Source of the DNA: a virus
DNA: 31,012 nt
Direction: 5' to 3' (one strand)
IMG/VR virus record: IMGVR_UViG_3300046517_000245
Span: 1-31,012 of that record
The position numbers and the translations under genes are program-made. Positions 1 through 5,497 of the stretch are shown here, piece after piece. Numbering within the stretch: position 1 is the stretch's first letter; every line of letters begins with the position of its first letter. The notes under the pieces were generated by a model, which did not search any database, was not told the origin of the DNA, and worked only from the letters and a program-made list of their open reading frames with translations.

Positions 1-135
1 CCAACCTCCCCAAATGCAAAAACCACCATGGGGGCGCTTGAACACAGGAGGGAGGTGGGTTTCCTGCCGGGCTGTCGCCCGAGCGCCTTCATGGTGGTTC
101 TTTACTTCCCAGCCGTGTTCAGCGGCAACCATCAT
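1..135 (-). CDS. Small phage protein, truncated by the window edge
   Basis: An open frame of 45 codons starts at ATG (135) or the adjacent in-frame ATG (132) and runs off the left edge. Its first ATG overlaps the TGA stop of the upstream 66-residue gene, the same ATGA-type junction seen throughout this phage, and a GTGGA stretch lies just upstream. The visible N-terminus is His- and Gly-rich and contains KNHHEGARATARQ. No family is recognised. A longer plus-strand frame covers the same bases but lacks a good ribosome site and conflicts with the clear minus-strand operon. Confidence 0.4.
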   Translation of the reverse strand, partial: MMVAAEHGWEVKNHHEGARATARQETHLPPVFKRPHGGFCIWGGW

Positions 136-332
136 TTTCCACGTTTCTGGGGCTTTGTCAAGCAGGCCACTAAAGTCCTCTCCTGAGCCTTGGTCAGGAA
201 GAAACATATCCCATGATTCAGAGAAAGATCATCGCTTCGGACACGAACAGAGATCGCCTTATGGCCGTCCAAATATCTATGCACTATCAATTCGGTGCCA
301 TGCTTGCGATTCTGAAAGCTTTGAATCTCCAT
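132..332 (-). CDS. Conserved-type small phage protein, 66 aa
   Basis: The ATG at 332 is preceded by a strong AAGGAG ribosome site at a normal distance, which fixes both start and strand. The basic, soluble 66-residue product opens with MEIQSFQNRKHG and ends in KPQKRGK. There is no membrane segment and no recognised domain. It is the third gene of the minus-strand operon that begins with the helix-turn-helix gene at 814. Its stop overlaps the next start, which suggests co-translation. Function unknown; small proteins in such positions are often host-takeover or immunity accessories, but that is inference only. Confidence 0.65.
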   Translation of the reverse strand: MEIQSFQNRKHGTELIVHRYLDGHKAISVRVRSDDLSLNHGICFFLTKAQERTLVACLTKPQKRGK

Positions 333-414
333 TTAAACTCCTTCTAGTGTCAACTACAGCGTCAGATCAAATGAACGAACTGCTCTTTTCCTTCGCTTAT
401 CGCCCCAAAGATGG

Positions 415-615
415 TTAGGCTGGGCTATCCCATGTCTTAAGTTGTTCCTTCAATGCCTCCATGCTGTTCATGGATGGTCCCCAGCTATACCTTTCCTTGG
501 GCGTGGCAGCGATTATCGACCTAAGCCGGTGCATGTAGCCGAACAACTCGCTTTCCTTGTGGACATGAACCATCCGGTCATGTAGCCAGAGCAAGAATTC
601 ACGATCTGTTTCCAT
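415..615 (-). CDS. Small phage protein of the 'LHDRMVHVHxE…YMHRLRSII' type, 66 aa
   Basis: The frame is open from 672, but the ATG at 615 is preferred because GGAAGGA lies about 9 nt upstream of it. The product begins METDREFLLWLHDRMV and contains a pattern (LHDR, VHVHKE, YMHRLRSII) that I recall in small uncharacterised proteins of many tailed phages. It is predicted to be all alpha-helical and soluble. It follows the helix-turn-helix gene by about 35 nt and is probably co-transcribed with it. No function is assigned. Confidence 0.65.
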   Translation of the reverse strand: METDREFLLWLHDRMVHVHKESELFGYMHRLRSIIAATPKERYSWGPSMNSMEALKEQLKTWDSPA

Positions 616-649
616 ATAAAGGTTCCTTCCCTCCATGTTCAGTGCCGGT

Positions 650-814
650 CTACCTTCCATTAACGTGCGCAATCACTAACTCCCTAGCTCTCTGGCGACT
701 GATCCCAAGTCTTCGACCTACCGTTGCATATGATCCACAAAGACACCACAGGGTGTGGGCTTGTTCGCGTCGCTTGCGGGCCTGCTTCAGGAACCTTCTA
801 TATTCTTTGCTCAT
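650..814 (-). CDS. Small helix-turn-helix DNA-binding protein, 54 aa (candidate early regulator)
   Basis: The ORF runs from ATG 814 to TAG 650. Residues 1-18 are strongly basic (KQARKRREQ). Residues 29-47 (YATVGRRLGISRQRARELV) form a textbook helix-turn-helix of the sigma-region-4 type, with the turn at LGIS and a recognition helix SRQRARELV. Cys24 and Cys26 lie between the two parts. No Shine-Dalgarno sequence precedes the ATG. Instead a TTGACA-16-TATCCT promoter would start transcription at the A of the ATG, so the mRNA is probably leaderless. Its position, divergent from the early operon with a symmetric repeat in between, fits an autoregulating Cro/repressor-like switch protein. The DNA-binding call is fairly safe; repressor rather than activator is inference. 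Confidence 0.7.
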   Translation of the reverse strand: MSKEYRRFLKQARKRREQAHTLWCLCGSYATVGRRLGISRQRARELVIAHVNGR

Positions 815-820
815 GGTGTG

Positions 821-848
821 AGGATATACCTTTCACAGACAATGTCAA
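821..848 (-). promoter_or_regulatory. Promoter of the helix-turn-helix operon, leaderless geometry
   Basis: Read on the minus strand, TTGACA (848-843) is a perfect -35 box, followed after 16 nt by TATCCT (826-821; 4 of 6 consensus). Six bases lie between the -10 box and the A of ATG 814, so predicted +1 and start codon coincide. The box is the inverted partner of the plus-strand TTGACA at 866. Confidence 0.6.
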
Positions 849-878
849 CCCCCTACCGAAAGTTCTTGACAAGGGGGT
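848..878. promoter_or_regulatory. Operator-like inverted repeat in the divergent promoter
   Basis: ACCCCCT (848-854) and AGGGGGT (872-878) form a perfect 7-bp inverted repeat centred at 863. The left arm abuts the minus -35 box and the right arm lies directly after the plus -35 box. A dimeric protein bound here could contact both promoters. The adjacent helix-turn-helix protein is the obvious candidate ligand, by inference only. The 17-nt spacing makes a transcription terminator unlikely. Confidence 0.45.
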
Positions 879-894
879 AACGGAGGATTATCCT
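866..894 (+). promoter_or_regulatory. Early operon promoter
   Basis: TTGACA (866-871) is followed by exactly 17 nt and TATCCT (889-894), the same -10 sequence as the divergent minus-strand promoter. Predicted +1 is near 901, giving a leader of about 20 nt that contains the AGAGGAG ribosome site for the gene at 922. It is the only strong plus-strand promoter seen ahead of the 922-4954 gene train. Confidence 0.65.
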
Positions 895-921
895 GAAGGC
901 TAACGGTAAGAGGAGCCAGCC

Positions 922-1107
922 ATGACCTACAAGTGGGAAGCGATAGCACAGGACTTGACTGAGGAGCGGGACAGGCTCAAGGAAGCCTTGGAAACCGCCT
1001 ATGCAGAGATGGTAATGCTCAAGTCCAGGGTAGGTGAGCCATTCCGTTCTGCTTTGACCGCTGCTTGTGCTAAAGCCAGCGCTGCCTTGAAGTCGGAGAA
1101 GCAGTAA
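922..1107 (+). CDS. Small coiled-coil early protein, 61 aa
   Basis: First gene of the early operon, with AGAGGAG about 8 nt before ATG 922. The product is largely one amphipathic helix: charged residues and heptad-like leucines in LTEERDRLKEALETAY, followed by an Ala/Lys-rich tail ending KSEKQ. No catalytic motif or membrane segment is visible. Being promoter-proximal it should be among the first proteins made. It probably acts as a small dimerising host- or phage-interacting protein, but its family is not recognised. Confidence 0.65.
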   Translation: MTYKWEAIAQDLTEERDRLKEALETAYAEMVMLKSRVGEPFRSALTAACAKASAALKSEKQ

Positions 1108-1125
1108 CTACAAAGGAACGATCAA

Positions 1126-1317
1126 ATGAAACCAGTCAAGCAGCCCCCACCTGCCGAAGCCTACTACGACATCTTCGAGGAGATCAAGAAGGCAACCGAG
1201 GCGTTCTACCCGAAGACCACATACTGGGAGGAAAAGGCAGAGGAACGGCGCGATGAGTTTAAGCAGCAAGACGCTGAAGACCGAGAGCGTGCCTATCCAG
1301 AGCGGAGGCCATCGTGA
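1126..1317 (+). CDS. Charged small early protein, 63 aa
   Basis: AAAGGAAC precedes ATG 1126 at good spacing. The protein has a proline-rich N-terminus (KQPPPAEAYYD) followed by a highly charged helix rich in Glu, Lys and Arg (WEEKAEERRDEFKQQD). No domain is recognised. The end of the gene overlaps the GTG start of the next by 4 nt (GTGA), so translation of the two is likely coupled. Function unknown. Confidence 0.65.
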   Translation: MKPVKQPPPAEAYYDIFEEIKKATEAFYPKTTYWEEKAEERRDEFKQQDAEDRERAYPERRPS

Positions 1318-1598
1318 TAAACCGAGATTGGGTACAGCCTTGGGAAAGAATTCCAACCCCACTTTCATGGCAGGCTAAGTTAGCTCTGTCTTTTCTAGTA
1401 GGAGTGGTGATCTACTTACTAATGCAAGACTCTCAAGCTGCCACAGTCTCCACTCAATCCAAGGAGCCTTGGTCTTTAAGTCAGTGCGACAAAGTATTAA
1501 TGAGAGCGGATGCGGTTTTCAATGTCTCACTCTGGAATAAGGGTGGATGGCCGCTTTGGAAAGTCACCTGCTGGAGGAAAGATGGAACGCAAAAGTGA
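1314..1598 (+). CDS. Small single-span membrane protein, 94 aa
   Basis: Starts at GTG 1314 in a GTGA overlap with the previous stop. After about 22 mostly polar residues there is one hydrophobic span, roughly residues 23-39 (LALSFLVGVVIYLLM). A Ser/Thr/Gln-rich stretch and a Trp-rich C-terminus with two cysteines (SQCDKV, KVTCWRKD) follow. The topology suggests an inner-membrane protein with the C-terminal part outside the cytoplasm. Such early membrane proteins in phages are sometimes superinfection-exclusion or host-envelope modifiers; nothing here proves that. Confidence 0.6.
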   Translation: MINRDWVQPWERIPTPLSWQAKLALSFLVGVVIYLLMQDSQAATVSTQSKEPWSLSQCDKVLMRADAVFNVSLWNKGGWPLWKVTCWRKDGTQK

Positions 1599-1938
1599 AT
1601 TCTGGCATTTCAGCCAAAACAACAGTGGCGGGCATTTCTCTTACGATCTGAAAAAGGGGATTACCCATCACGTGGTCATTGAGGCCAAGTCCAAGGCTGA
1701 AGTCCTTGAACGCGCCTCTAAGATAGGGTTGTACTTTGATGGTGTTGCTTCAGGTATGGGCGACTGCCCCTGCTGCGGGGATAGGTGGTATGAACCGTGT
1801 GCAGAGAAAGGCGAAACCGCTCCGAGCGTCTATGGCAGGCCGTACAAGCAATGGAATAAGAATTCCTTCGGTGGTTGGATGAAGAAAGGACGCGAGGTAT
1901 GCGTTCATTATCTCAATGGCAAAAAGGCTTGGGCCTAA
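1582..1938 (+). CDS. Conserved phage protein with a CPCCGDRWYEP motif, 118 aa
   Basis: The ATG at 1582 is chosen because GGAGGAAAG lies immediately upstream at ideal distance; the upstream in-frame ATG at 1510 lies inside the previous gene. The start overlaps that gene's last 17 nt. An N-terminal segment with two beta strands (WHFSQNNSGGHFSYDL, KGITHHVVIEAKSKAE) leads to a helix, then GLYFDGVASGMGDCPCCGDRWYEP, given here only in outline, with the C-P-C-C-G knuckle. The C-terminus is VHYLNGKKAWA. I recall this arrangement (AGVYFDGV…CDCCGDRW…VHY.DG) in small uncharacterised proteins of many tailed phages. A metal or nucleic-acid role is plausible but unproven. Confidence 0.75.
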   Translation: MERKSEFWHFSQNNSGGHFSYDLKKGITHHVVIEAKSKAEVLERASKIGLYFDGVASGMGDCPCCGDRWYEPCAEKGETAPSVYGRPYKQWNKNSFGGWMKKGREVCVHYLNGKKAWA

Positions 1939-1955
1939 TTCTTGGAGAAGCAACC

Positions 1956-2171
1956 ATGACACAGACAGATCAAATGTCCCAACAGGAAGTTAGTTTCCGT
2001 TCCGACGAACAAGCTCAATCCCAAGATAGGGAAAGACTCCAAAGTGAGATACAAGAGGCTTGGGATAGGATGTTGGAAGATCATACTGACTGTCGCGCGT
2101 GGAATGAGTTTGGCGCGGCATCCTCCGAAGCCGATATCAAGCTCCTCAAGTGGGCTCTGGGGGTGAAATGA
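1956..2171 (+). CDS. Acidic helical early protein, 71 aa
   Basis: Start ATG 1956 has GGAG about 8 nt upstream; the longer frame from 1875 lies inside the previous gene and is not used. The product is Gln-, Glu- and Asp-rich at the N-terminus (QDRERLQSEIQEAWDRM) and ends KLLKWALGVK, so it is predicted to be helical and soluble. Its TGA overlaps the ATG of the following zinc-ribbon gene by 4 nt (ATGA). No family is recognised. Confidence 0.65.
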   Translation: MTQTDQMSQQEVSFRSDEQAQSQDRERLQSEIQEAWDRMLEDHTDCRAWNEFGAASSEADIKLLKWALGVK

Positions 2172-2329
2172 CCAAATGTCCCAAATGCGGGTCGAGTGAA
2201 ATCAGCGGCCCAAGATACGGCGCGCAAGTAGAGGAGTATTACTCCCATGAGGGTCTTTACTACACATGCAGAAGGTGTGGATTTACTAAGGCCGAACCAA
2301 CCTTAGACGCGAAGAAACTGGAGGAGTGA
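2168..2329 (+). CDS. Zinc-ribbon miniprotein, 53 aa
   Basis: Short ORF from ATG 2168 to TGA 2329, joined by 4-nt overlap to the gene before and by 1-nt TGATG overlap to the gene after. It carries two cysteine knuckles: CPKCG at residues 4-8 and CRRCG at residues 34-38, separated by about 25 residues rich in Tyr and Gly. This is a canonical C4 zinc ribbon with almost nothing else. Such proteins bind zinc and often nucleic acid or a larger enzyme. Its position directly before the annealing-protein gene suggests a role in phage DNA metabolism, by inference. Confidence 0.75.
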   Translation: MTKCPKCGSSEISGPRYGAQVEEYYSHEGLYYTCRRCGFTKAEPTLDAKKLEE

Positions 2330-2931
2330 TGAGCGATACCGGCAAGGTCAAGATACATGGGAAATCCTACCTGACAGTTGCCTTACGGGTGGATCAGTTC
2401 CGAGGAGACCATGGGGATTGGTGCATCGCAACAGAGATACTCCATAGGGACGATGAAACGGTGGTCATGAAGGCGTCAGTCCTAGACGAGAAGGGAGTCT
2501 TGAAGGCTACGGGCCACTCTGAGGAAAAACGGGCCTCCAGCCAGATAAACAAGACTTCGGCTTTGGAGAACGCTGAAACAAGTGCCATAGGAAGGGCTCT
2601 AGCGGCCCTAGGTTACGTCGGGACGGAGTTTGCCAGTGCTGACGAGGTAGCTAACGCTATAACGCAGCAGAAGGGCATACAGCCCTCTACAGGCGTACTT
2701 GAGTCTCTAACAGCTAAACAGCAACAAAGGGTATTCGATACCGCTACGTATTGTAAGGACTTACTAACTGAGGGGAAGGTAGCTGAAGTAGTACACGTAA
2801 TAGAGAACGCCAATCCCCCTTTTGACAATGAGGAGAAGATAGCTCTGTGGATACAGTTCGACTCAAAGCAGAAGTCGGCAATCAAAAGACAGCAGGCGTC
2901 TGGAAATACCTCCTCACCTTCCGCGAGTTGA
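2329..2931 (+). CDS. ERF/single-strand-annealing-like DNA protein, 200 aa (tentative)
   Basis: Start ATG 2329 (GTG 2326 is also in frame) follows GGAGGAG. The first 120 residues contain alternating strands (LTVALRVDQFRGDHGDW, ETVVMKASVLDEKG), an Ile-Asn-Lys turn and the helix SALENAETSAIGRALAALGY, with Gly-Arg-Ala-Leu-Ala. I recall this ETSAxGRALAxLG helix in phage ssDNA-binding and annealing proteins placed in early operons. The C-terminal 80 residues are less ordered and end in a Ser/Pro tail, like the loose tails of ERF-type proteins. Probable role: binding and annealing single-stranded DNA in phage recombination or replication. No recombinase partner, exonuclease or SSB is seen in the window. 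The family assignment is moderate, not certain. Confidence 0.55.
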   Translation: MSDTGKVKIHGKSYLTVALRVDQFRGDHGDWCIATEILHRDDETVVMKASVLDEKGVLKATGHSEEKRASSQINKTSALENAETSAIGRALAALGYVGTEFASADEVANAITQQKGIQPSTGVLESLTAKQQQRVFDTATYCKDLLTEGKVAEVVHVIENANPPFDNEEKIALWIQFDSKQKSAIKRQQASGNTSSPSAS

Positions 2932-3005
2932 AGAAGAAGGAATACGAGCGGGAACGTAAAAGGAAATGGCGTGGTAAGCGACGAAGCACTGGAGAAGGCA
3001 CTTGA
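2847..3005 (+). CDS. Possible overlapping ORF with a very basic tail, 52 aa
   Basis: A frame overlapping the last 85 nt of the annealing-like gene opens at GTG 2847 (GAGGAG about 12 nt upstream) and ends at TGA 3005. It contains VWKYLLTFRELKKKEYERER followed by another Lys/Arg-rich run and ends RRSTGEGT. It also overlaps the start of the next gene. It may be a small nucleic-acid-binding protein, a former C-terminus of the annealing-like gene lost by frameshift, or chance. Confidence 0.25.
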   Translation: MDTVRLKAEVGNQKTAGVWKYLLTFRELKKKEYERERKRKWRGKRRSTGEGT

Positions 3006-3291
3006 CTACCTCAGGGACACTGCTTTGGATGCTGCCAATGCCAGAGCTTCCAGGCTATATCTGGACGATTACTCAAGGGTCGTCAAGGCAATGGTTATGT
3101 CTGAACACCTTGCGGAGCCGGTCAACGCCCAAGAAAGATATGCCTATAGTGACCTCCGATACAAGAATCATCTGGAAGCCCTTAAATTGGCGATCTACGA
3201 AGACGAAAAAGCGCGTTACCTCCGGGAAGCGGCGGCGGTCAAAATAGAGGTATGGCGTAGCGAGCAAGCTAATGAGAGACAGAAACTTTAG
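2971..3291 (+). CDS. Helical phage protein next to the annealing gene, 106 aa
   Basis: Starts at GTG 2971 with AAAAGG about 8 nt upstream; no ATG is available in frame nearby. The product is almost wholly helical: EKALDYLRDTALDAANARAS, a Tyr-rich middle (YLDDYSRVV, ERYAYSDLRYKNH) and a C-terminal helix with KIEVWRSEQANERQKL. I recall similar ~100-residue proteins, with an AQER.AY…HLE.L motif and a W-R-S-x-x-A-N-x-R end, beside recombination genes in other phages, without a defined function. An accessory to the annealing or replication machinery is a fair guess. Confidence 0.65.
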   Translation: MVSDEALEKALDYLRDTALDAANARASRLYLDDYSRVVKAMVMSEHLAEPVNAQERYAYSDLRYKNHLEALKLAIYEDEKARYLREAAAVKIEVWRSEQANERQKL

Positions 3292-3325
3292 TCTTGGATA
3301 GAAGCCAACCACAAAGTGAGATCAA

Positions 3326-3460
3326 ATGAACACTAAAGAGTTGCGCGACCAGCTAGACCAGATAGCGAGACTACTGTCTTGGCTTTGCAAGTGCGGTACA
3401 GAGAATCCCGAGGACGCAGGATTCTGCTGGAAGTGCCACCGTCATCGGACAGGATGGTAG
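3326..3460 (+). CDS. Zinc-ribbon miniprotein, 44 aa
   Basis: ORF from ATG 3326 (context AGTGAGATCAAATG, weak ribosome site) to TAG 3460. After a leucine-rich helix (ELRDQLDQIARLLSWL) it has knuckle one, CKCG (residues 21-24), and knuckle two, CWKCHRH (residues 34-40), nine residues apart. Both the AGFCWKC pattern and the length match tiny treble-clef or zinc-ribbon proteins. It is read in a different frame from the following gene, whose start lies 2 nt after this stop. It is the second of several zinc-knuckle miniproteins in this operon. Confidence 0.65.
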   Translation: MNTKELRDQLDQIARLLSWLCKCGTENPEDAGFCWKCHRHRTGW

Positions 3461-3462
3461 CC

Positions 3463-4056
3463 ATGACCATCACTCTGCAAGACCTCCAAGTGCTGACCAA
3501 GAAAGAAATAGAGGATGCTCGCCCAGATCACGCCTATGGTCATGGCACTATGGACTCATGGATACCGACTCCTGAACGGCAGAACGCCCTCTGCGACCTC
3601 GCCCTCAAGGGCCTGCAAGCCGAGGCCATGCGGGAGGCGATCGTGCTGAACGTAGGCAGGATGAGGAATGATATGAAACTGCGCGGTTATTTAAGCGTCG
3701 GTACATTGACCAGCGCCCTCGATGACCTCTCGCAGTCCCTCAATCCGAAGAACGAGGAGGGGAAGACGGCGGCTGCGCCAGATGAATTACGCAAAGCCTA
3801 TTTCGAAGGATACGAGGACGCGCTCAAAGACCGTGCCGCCCCCGCAGAGGTAGCCGAGGGTGCGCCTGTCTGTCCCTATATCGTCACCGACAAAGAGGGA
3901 ACAAGCTATTGCAGGTTGGCAGAGCAGGTTGCCGCCCCCTCGCTGTCGAGGGAGGAGTGGGGGATGATCCTTACCATGACGGATCACTTCCTGAAAACTG
4001 TCTCCACGCACGAATGGGAAGCCCTCCGCGCGAAGGTGAGAGAGGCGGCGAAGTGA
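3463..4056 (+). CDS. Early protein of unknown function, 197 aa
   Basis: ATG 3463 is preferred (AGGA about 8 nt upstream, 2 nt after the previous stop); ATG 3454 is a possible alternative. The N-terminal part (TITLQDLQVLTKKEIEDARP) and the stretch DSWIPTPERQNALCDLALKG are mainly helical. A linker follows (LNPKNEEGKTAAAPDELRKA), then YFEGYEDALKDRA. A short Cys-containing segment (VCPYIVTDKEGTSYCRL) precedes a C-terminal helix with SREEWGMILTMTDHFLK. The layout looks like two or three short modules joined by Ala/Pro linkers, typical of mosaic phage early genes. No enzyme motif is seen. Confidence 0.65.
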   Translation: MTITLQDLQVLTKKEIEDARPDHAYGHGTMDSWIPTPERQNALCDLALKGLQAEAMREAIVLNVGRMRNDMKLRGYLSVGTLTSALDDLSQSLNPKNEEGKTAAAPDELRKAYFEGYEDALKDRAAPAEVAEGAPVCPYIVTDKEGTSYCRLAEQVAAPSLSREEWGMILTMTDHFLKTVSTHEWEALRAKVREAAK

Positions 4057-4223
4057 ATCCAGGTGAACTCCCAACAGGCAGAAGGCAAAAGACTCCGGGG
4101 GTTCTTTTCTTAGGTCTTTGCGGGAGGTGTTTCAATTCGATCTACTGGCCTGCCAAAACTATACCCCAGGAAAACGGGTGGAACTTGGTAGTATGTGACC
4201 GATGTTTCTTGGAGGCTCAATGA
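4053..4223 (+). CDS. Zinc-ribbon miniprotein, 56 aa
   Basis: GTG 4053 overlaps the previous stop as GTGA. Cysteine pairs CGRCF (residues 25-29) and CDRCF (residues 48-52) are separated by about 18 residues with a Trp-Pro turn (YWPAKTIP). This makes a compact two-knuckle zinc ribbon. Its TGA overlaps the ATG of the following secreted-protein gene (ATGA). Function unknown; it is the third clear zinc ribbon in 2 kb. Confidence 0.6.
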   Translation: MNPGELPTGRRQKTPGVLFLGLCGRCFNSIYWPAKTIPQENGWNLVVCDRCFLEAQ

Positions 4224-4954
4224 AAATCCTGCTACTTGCTCTACTTCCGCTCACCGCCCAAGCCCAACTCTCAGTAGACGCTCCAGCCGCTTCTCTAAGG
4301 GCTCCGTTTTCAGAGCTTCAAGGCGCTTCCATCAATATAAAAGTCCAGCTCGAAGCTGCTAATTCTGGAGGTTCACTGGCGCTTGTCGGAACTTCAGTCC
4401 CGGTCTCGTTCAATCTGGCGAACGACTCGTTGATTCTGGTAGACCTACCTGGGAGCAAGACAACTCCGACTACAGCGTCTTCAGTGAGAGCAACCATCAC
4501 CATGTCAGGAGTAGTAGGTTGGCAGCAGATGTCTTCGATGACTTGGAGATTTCCCTTCACGACTCCGGTGGTAATACCAGCTGGGCAGAAGCTAGGGTGT
4601 CGTTACGACATTCCTGGTCAGGGCTGGAACTTCGATCTCACGACTTTGAAGGTCTCATGGTCTCCAGCGGGTCAAGGTCGTTTCAGGTGCGCCCAGCCTG
4701 GAGTTCTAGCTTCGACCATTCCAGACCTCACTGTCACTCCAATCCCACCACCGCCTCCTCCACCTACAACCTGGACGACGATCGCTACCCAGCATCAAAG
4801 CTTCACGCTCTCCGCGACAACGCTAGTCAGATATGGAGAAATAGCGACTAACCGATTCGTTCAGCAGACGCTCGCCGCGGGGAGTTATGTCTGCGACAAC
4901 GCTCAGTTCACCGACCCAGCAGTGGGAGTGGATGCTAAGGTCTGCCAGAAGTGA
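4220..4954 (+). CDS. Secreted two-domain protein with a proline linker, 244 aa
   Basis: ATG 4220 follows GGAGG. Residues 1-16 form a signal peptide (KILLLALLPLTAQAQ, probable cleavage at AQA-Q). Residues 18-165 are beta-rich with two cysteines (C127, C157) and no recognised fold. A proline run lies at 175-182. The last 60 residues form a small domain with FTLSATTLVRYGE, AGSYVCDNAQFTDP and AVGVDAKVCQK. That pattern (VRYG…C.N..F.DP..GV.K.C) recurs at the ends of secreted surface proteins and depolymerases in my recollection. The likely site is periplasm or cell surface. It is the last plus-strand gene and abuts the holin gene tail-to-tail with no spacer. Confidence 0.7.
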   Translation: MKILLLALLPLTAQAQLSVDAPAASLRAPFSELQGASINIKVQLEAANSGGSLALVGTSVPVSFNLANDSLILVDLPGSKTTPTTASSVRATITMSGVVGWQQMSSMTWRFPFTTPVVIPAGQKLGCRYDIPGQGWNFDLTTLKVSWSPAGQGRFRCAQPGVLASTIPDLTVTPIPPPPPPPTTWTTIATQHQSFTLSATTLVRYGEIATNRFVQQTLAAGSYVCDNAQFTDPAVGVDAKVCQK

Positions 4955-5497
4955 CTAGGACTTAGCGATCTCAGAGATGGTCGCGTCTTTTTCCTTCGAG
5001 CTCGCAGAACTTCCGAAGTAGTAGTTCCCGGCGGATTTGGCTTCAGCAGCGAGATACCCGTACACGCTACCGATGAGCAGCCATCCAGACTGCGGTATCT
5101 TCGCTGTGAGTTCTGGAAGCACCATGATGCAATAGATCATCGCGCCAGACATGAGGAAGAATCCTCCGATGATAAGGTAAGCAAGAATCGAAGGCGTCTT
5201 GTCCTTTACCGACGCTTCCCTTTGACGTGCCGAAGCACGGTCTTCAATAGCAAGTTTCTCAAGATCAACGTCCATTTGCCGCATCTTCTCTGCGAAGTCC
5301 TGGTCGGCCTGCTTCAATTTCAACAGGTCGTCAGGCTTCGCTCCCGCAAGCGCAGCAGAGATGTTCTGCTCCGTGGAGTCTGAAAGCCCCAAAGCCCCTC
5401 CGATAGCCTGAACAGCCATCCCAGCTAGTGGGCCACCTAGCGCAGTCGCTAGGGTAGGAGCCACGCTACTTACGAGCGACTTCCAGTTGAAGGCCAT
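4955..5497 (-). CDS. Holin, three-transmembrane type, 180 aa
   Basis: ATG 5497 overlaps the previous stop (TAATG). The N-terminus is hydrophobic and Gly/Ala-rich (ATALGGPLAGMAVQAIGGAL). A charged coiled coil (LLKLKQADQDFAEKMRQ) and RASARQREASVKD follow, then two strong membrane spans (residues ~104-127 LAYLIIGGFFLMSGAMIY and ~139-153 WLLIGSVYGYLAAEA). The end has NYYFGSSASSKEKD, the YFGSS-x-x-SK signature I recall from three-transmembrane phage holins. It would permeabilise the inner membrane at the end of infection. It is the last gene of the late operon, after the endolysin, and its TAG is adjacent to the stop of the converging early operon. Confidence 0.75.
   Translation of the reverse strand: MAFNWKSLVSSVAPTLATALGGPLAGMAVQAIGGALGLSDSTEQNISAALAGAKPDDLLKLKQADQDFAEKMRQMDVDLEKLAIEDRASARQREASVKDKTPSILAYLIIGGFFLMSGAMIYCIMVLPELTAKIPQSGWLLIGSVYGYLAAEAKSAGNYYFGSSASSKEKDATISEIAKS

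Noticed and set aside
14-418. 134-residue plus-strand frame at the left end
   Set aside because: It overlaps two minus-strand genes, one of which has a strong AAGGAG ribosome site; composition is irregular and Ser/Trp/Cys-rich, and it has no ribosome site of its own.
1108-1368. Leucine-rich 86-residue minus-strand frame opposite the early genes
   Set aside because: It is the antisense of two well-supported plus-strand genes and has no ribosome site.
1875-1955. Upstream start for the 71-residue early protein
   Set aside because: It lies within the end of the CPCCG gene; ATG 1956 has a GGAG site at proper distance.
3379-3462. Upstream start for the 197-residue early protein
   Set aside because: This stretch is the coding sequence of the 44-residue zinc-ribbon protein in another frame.
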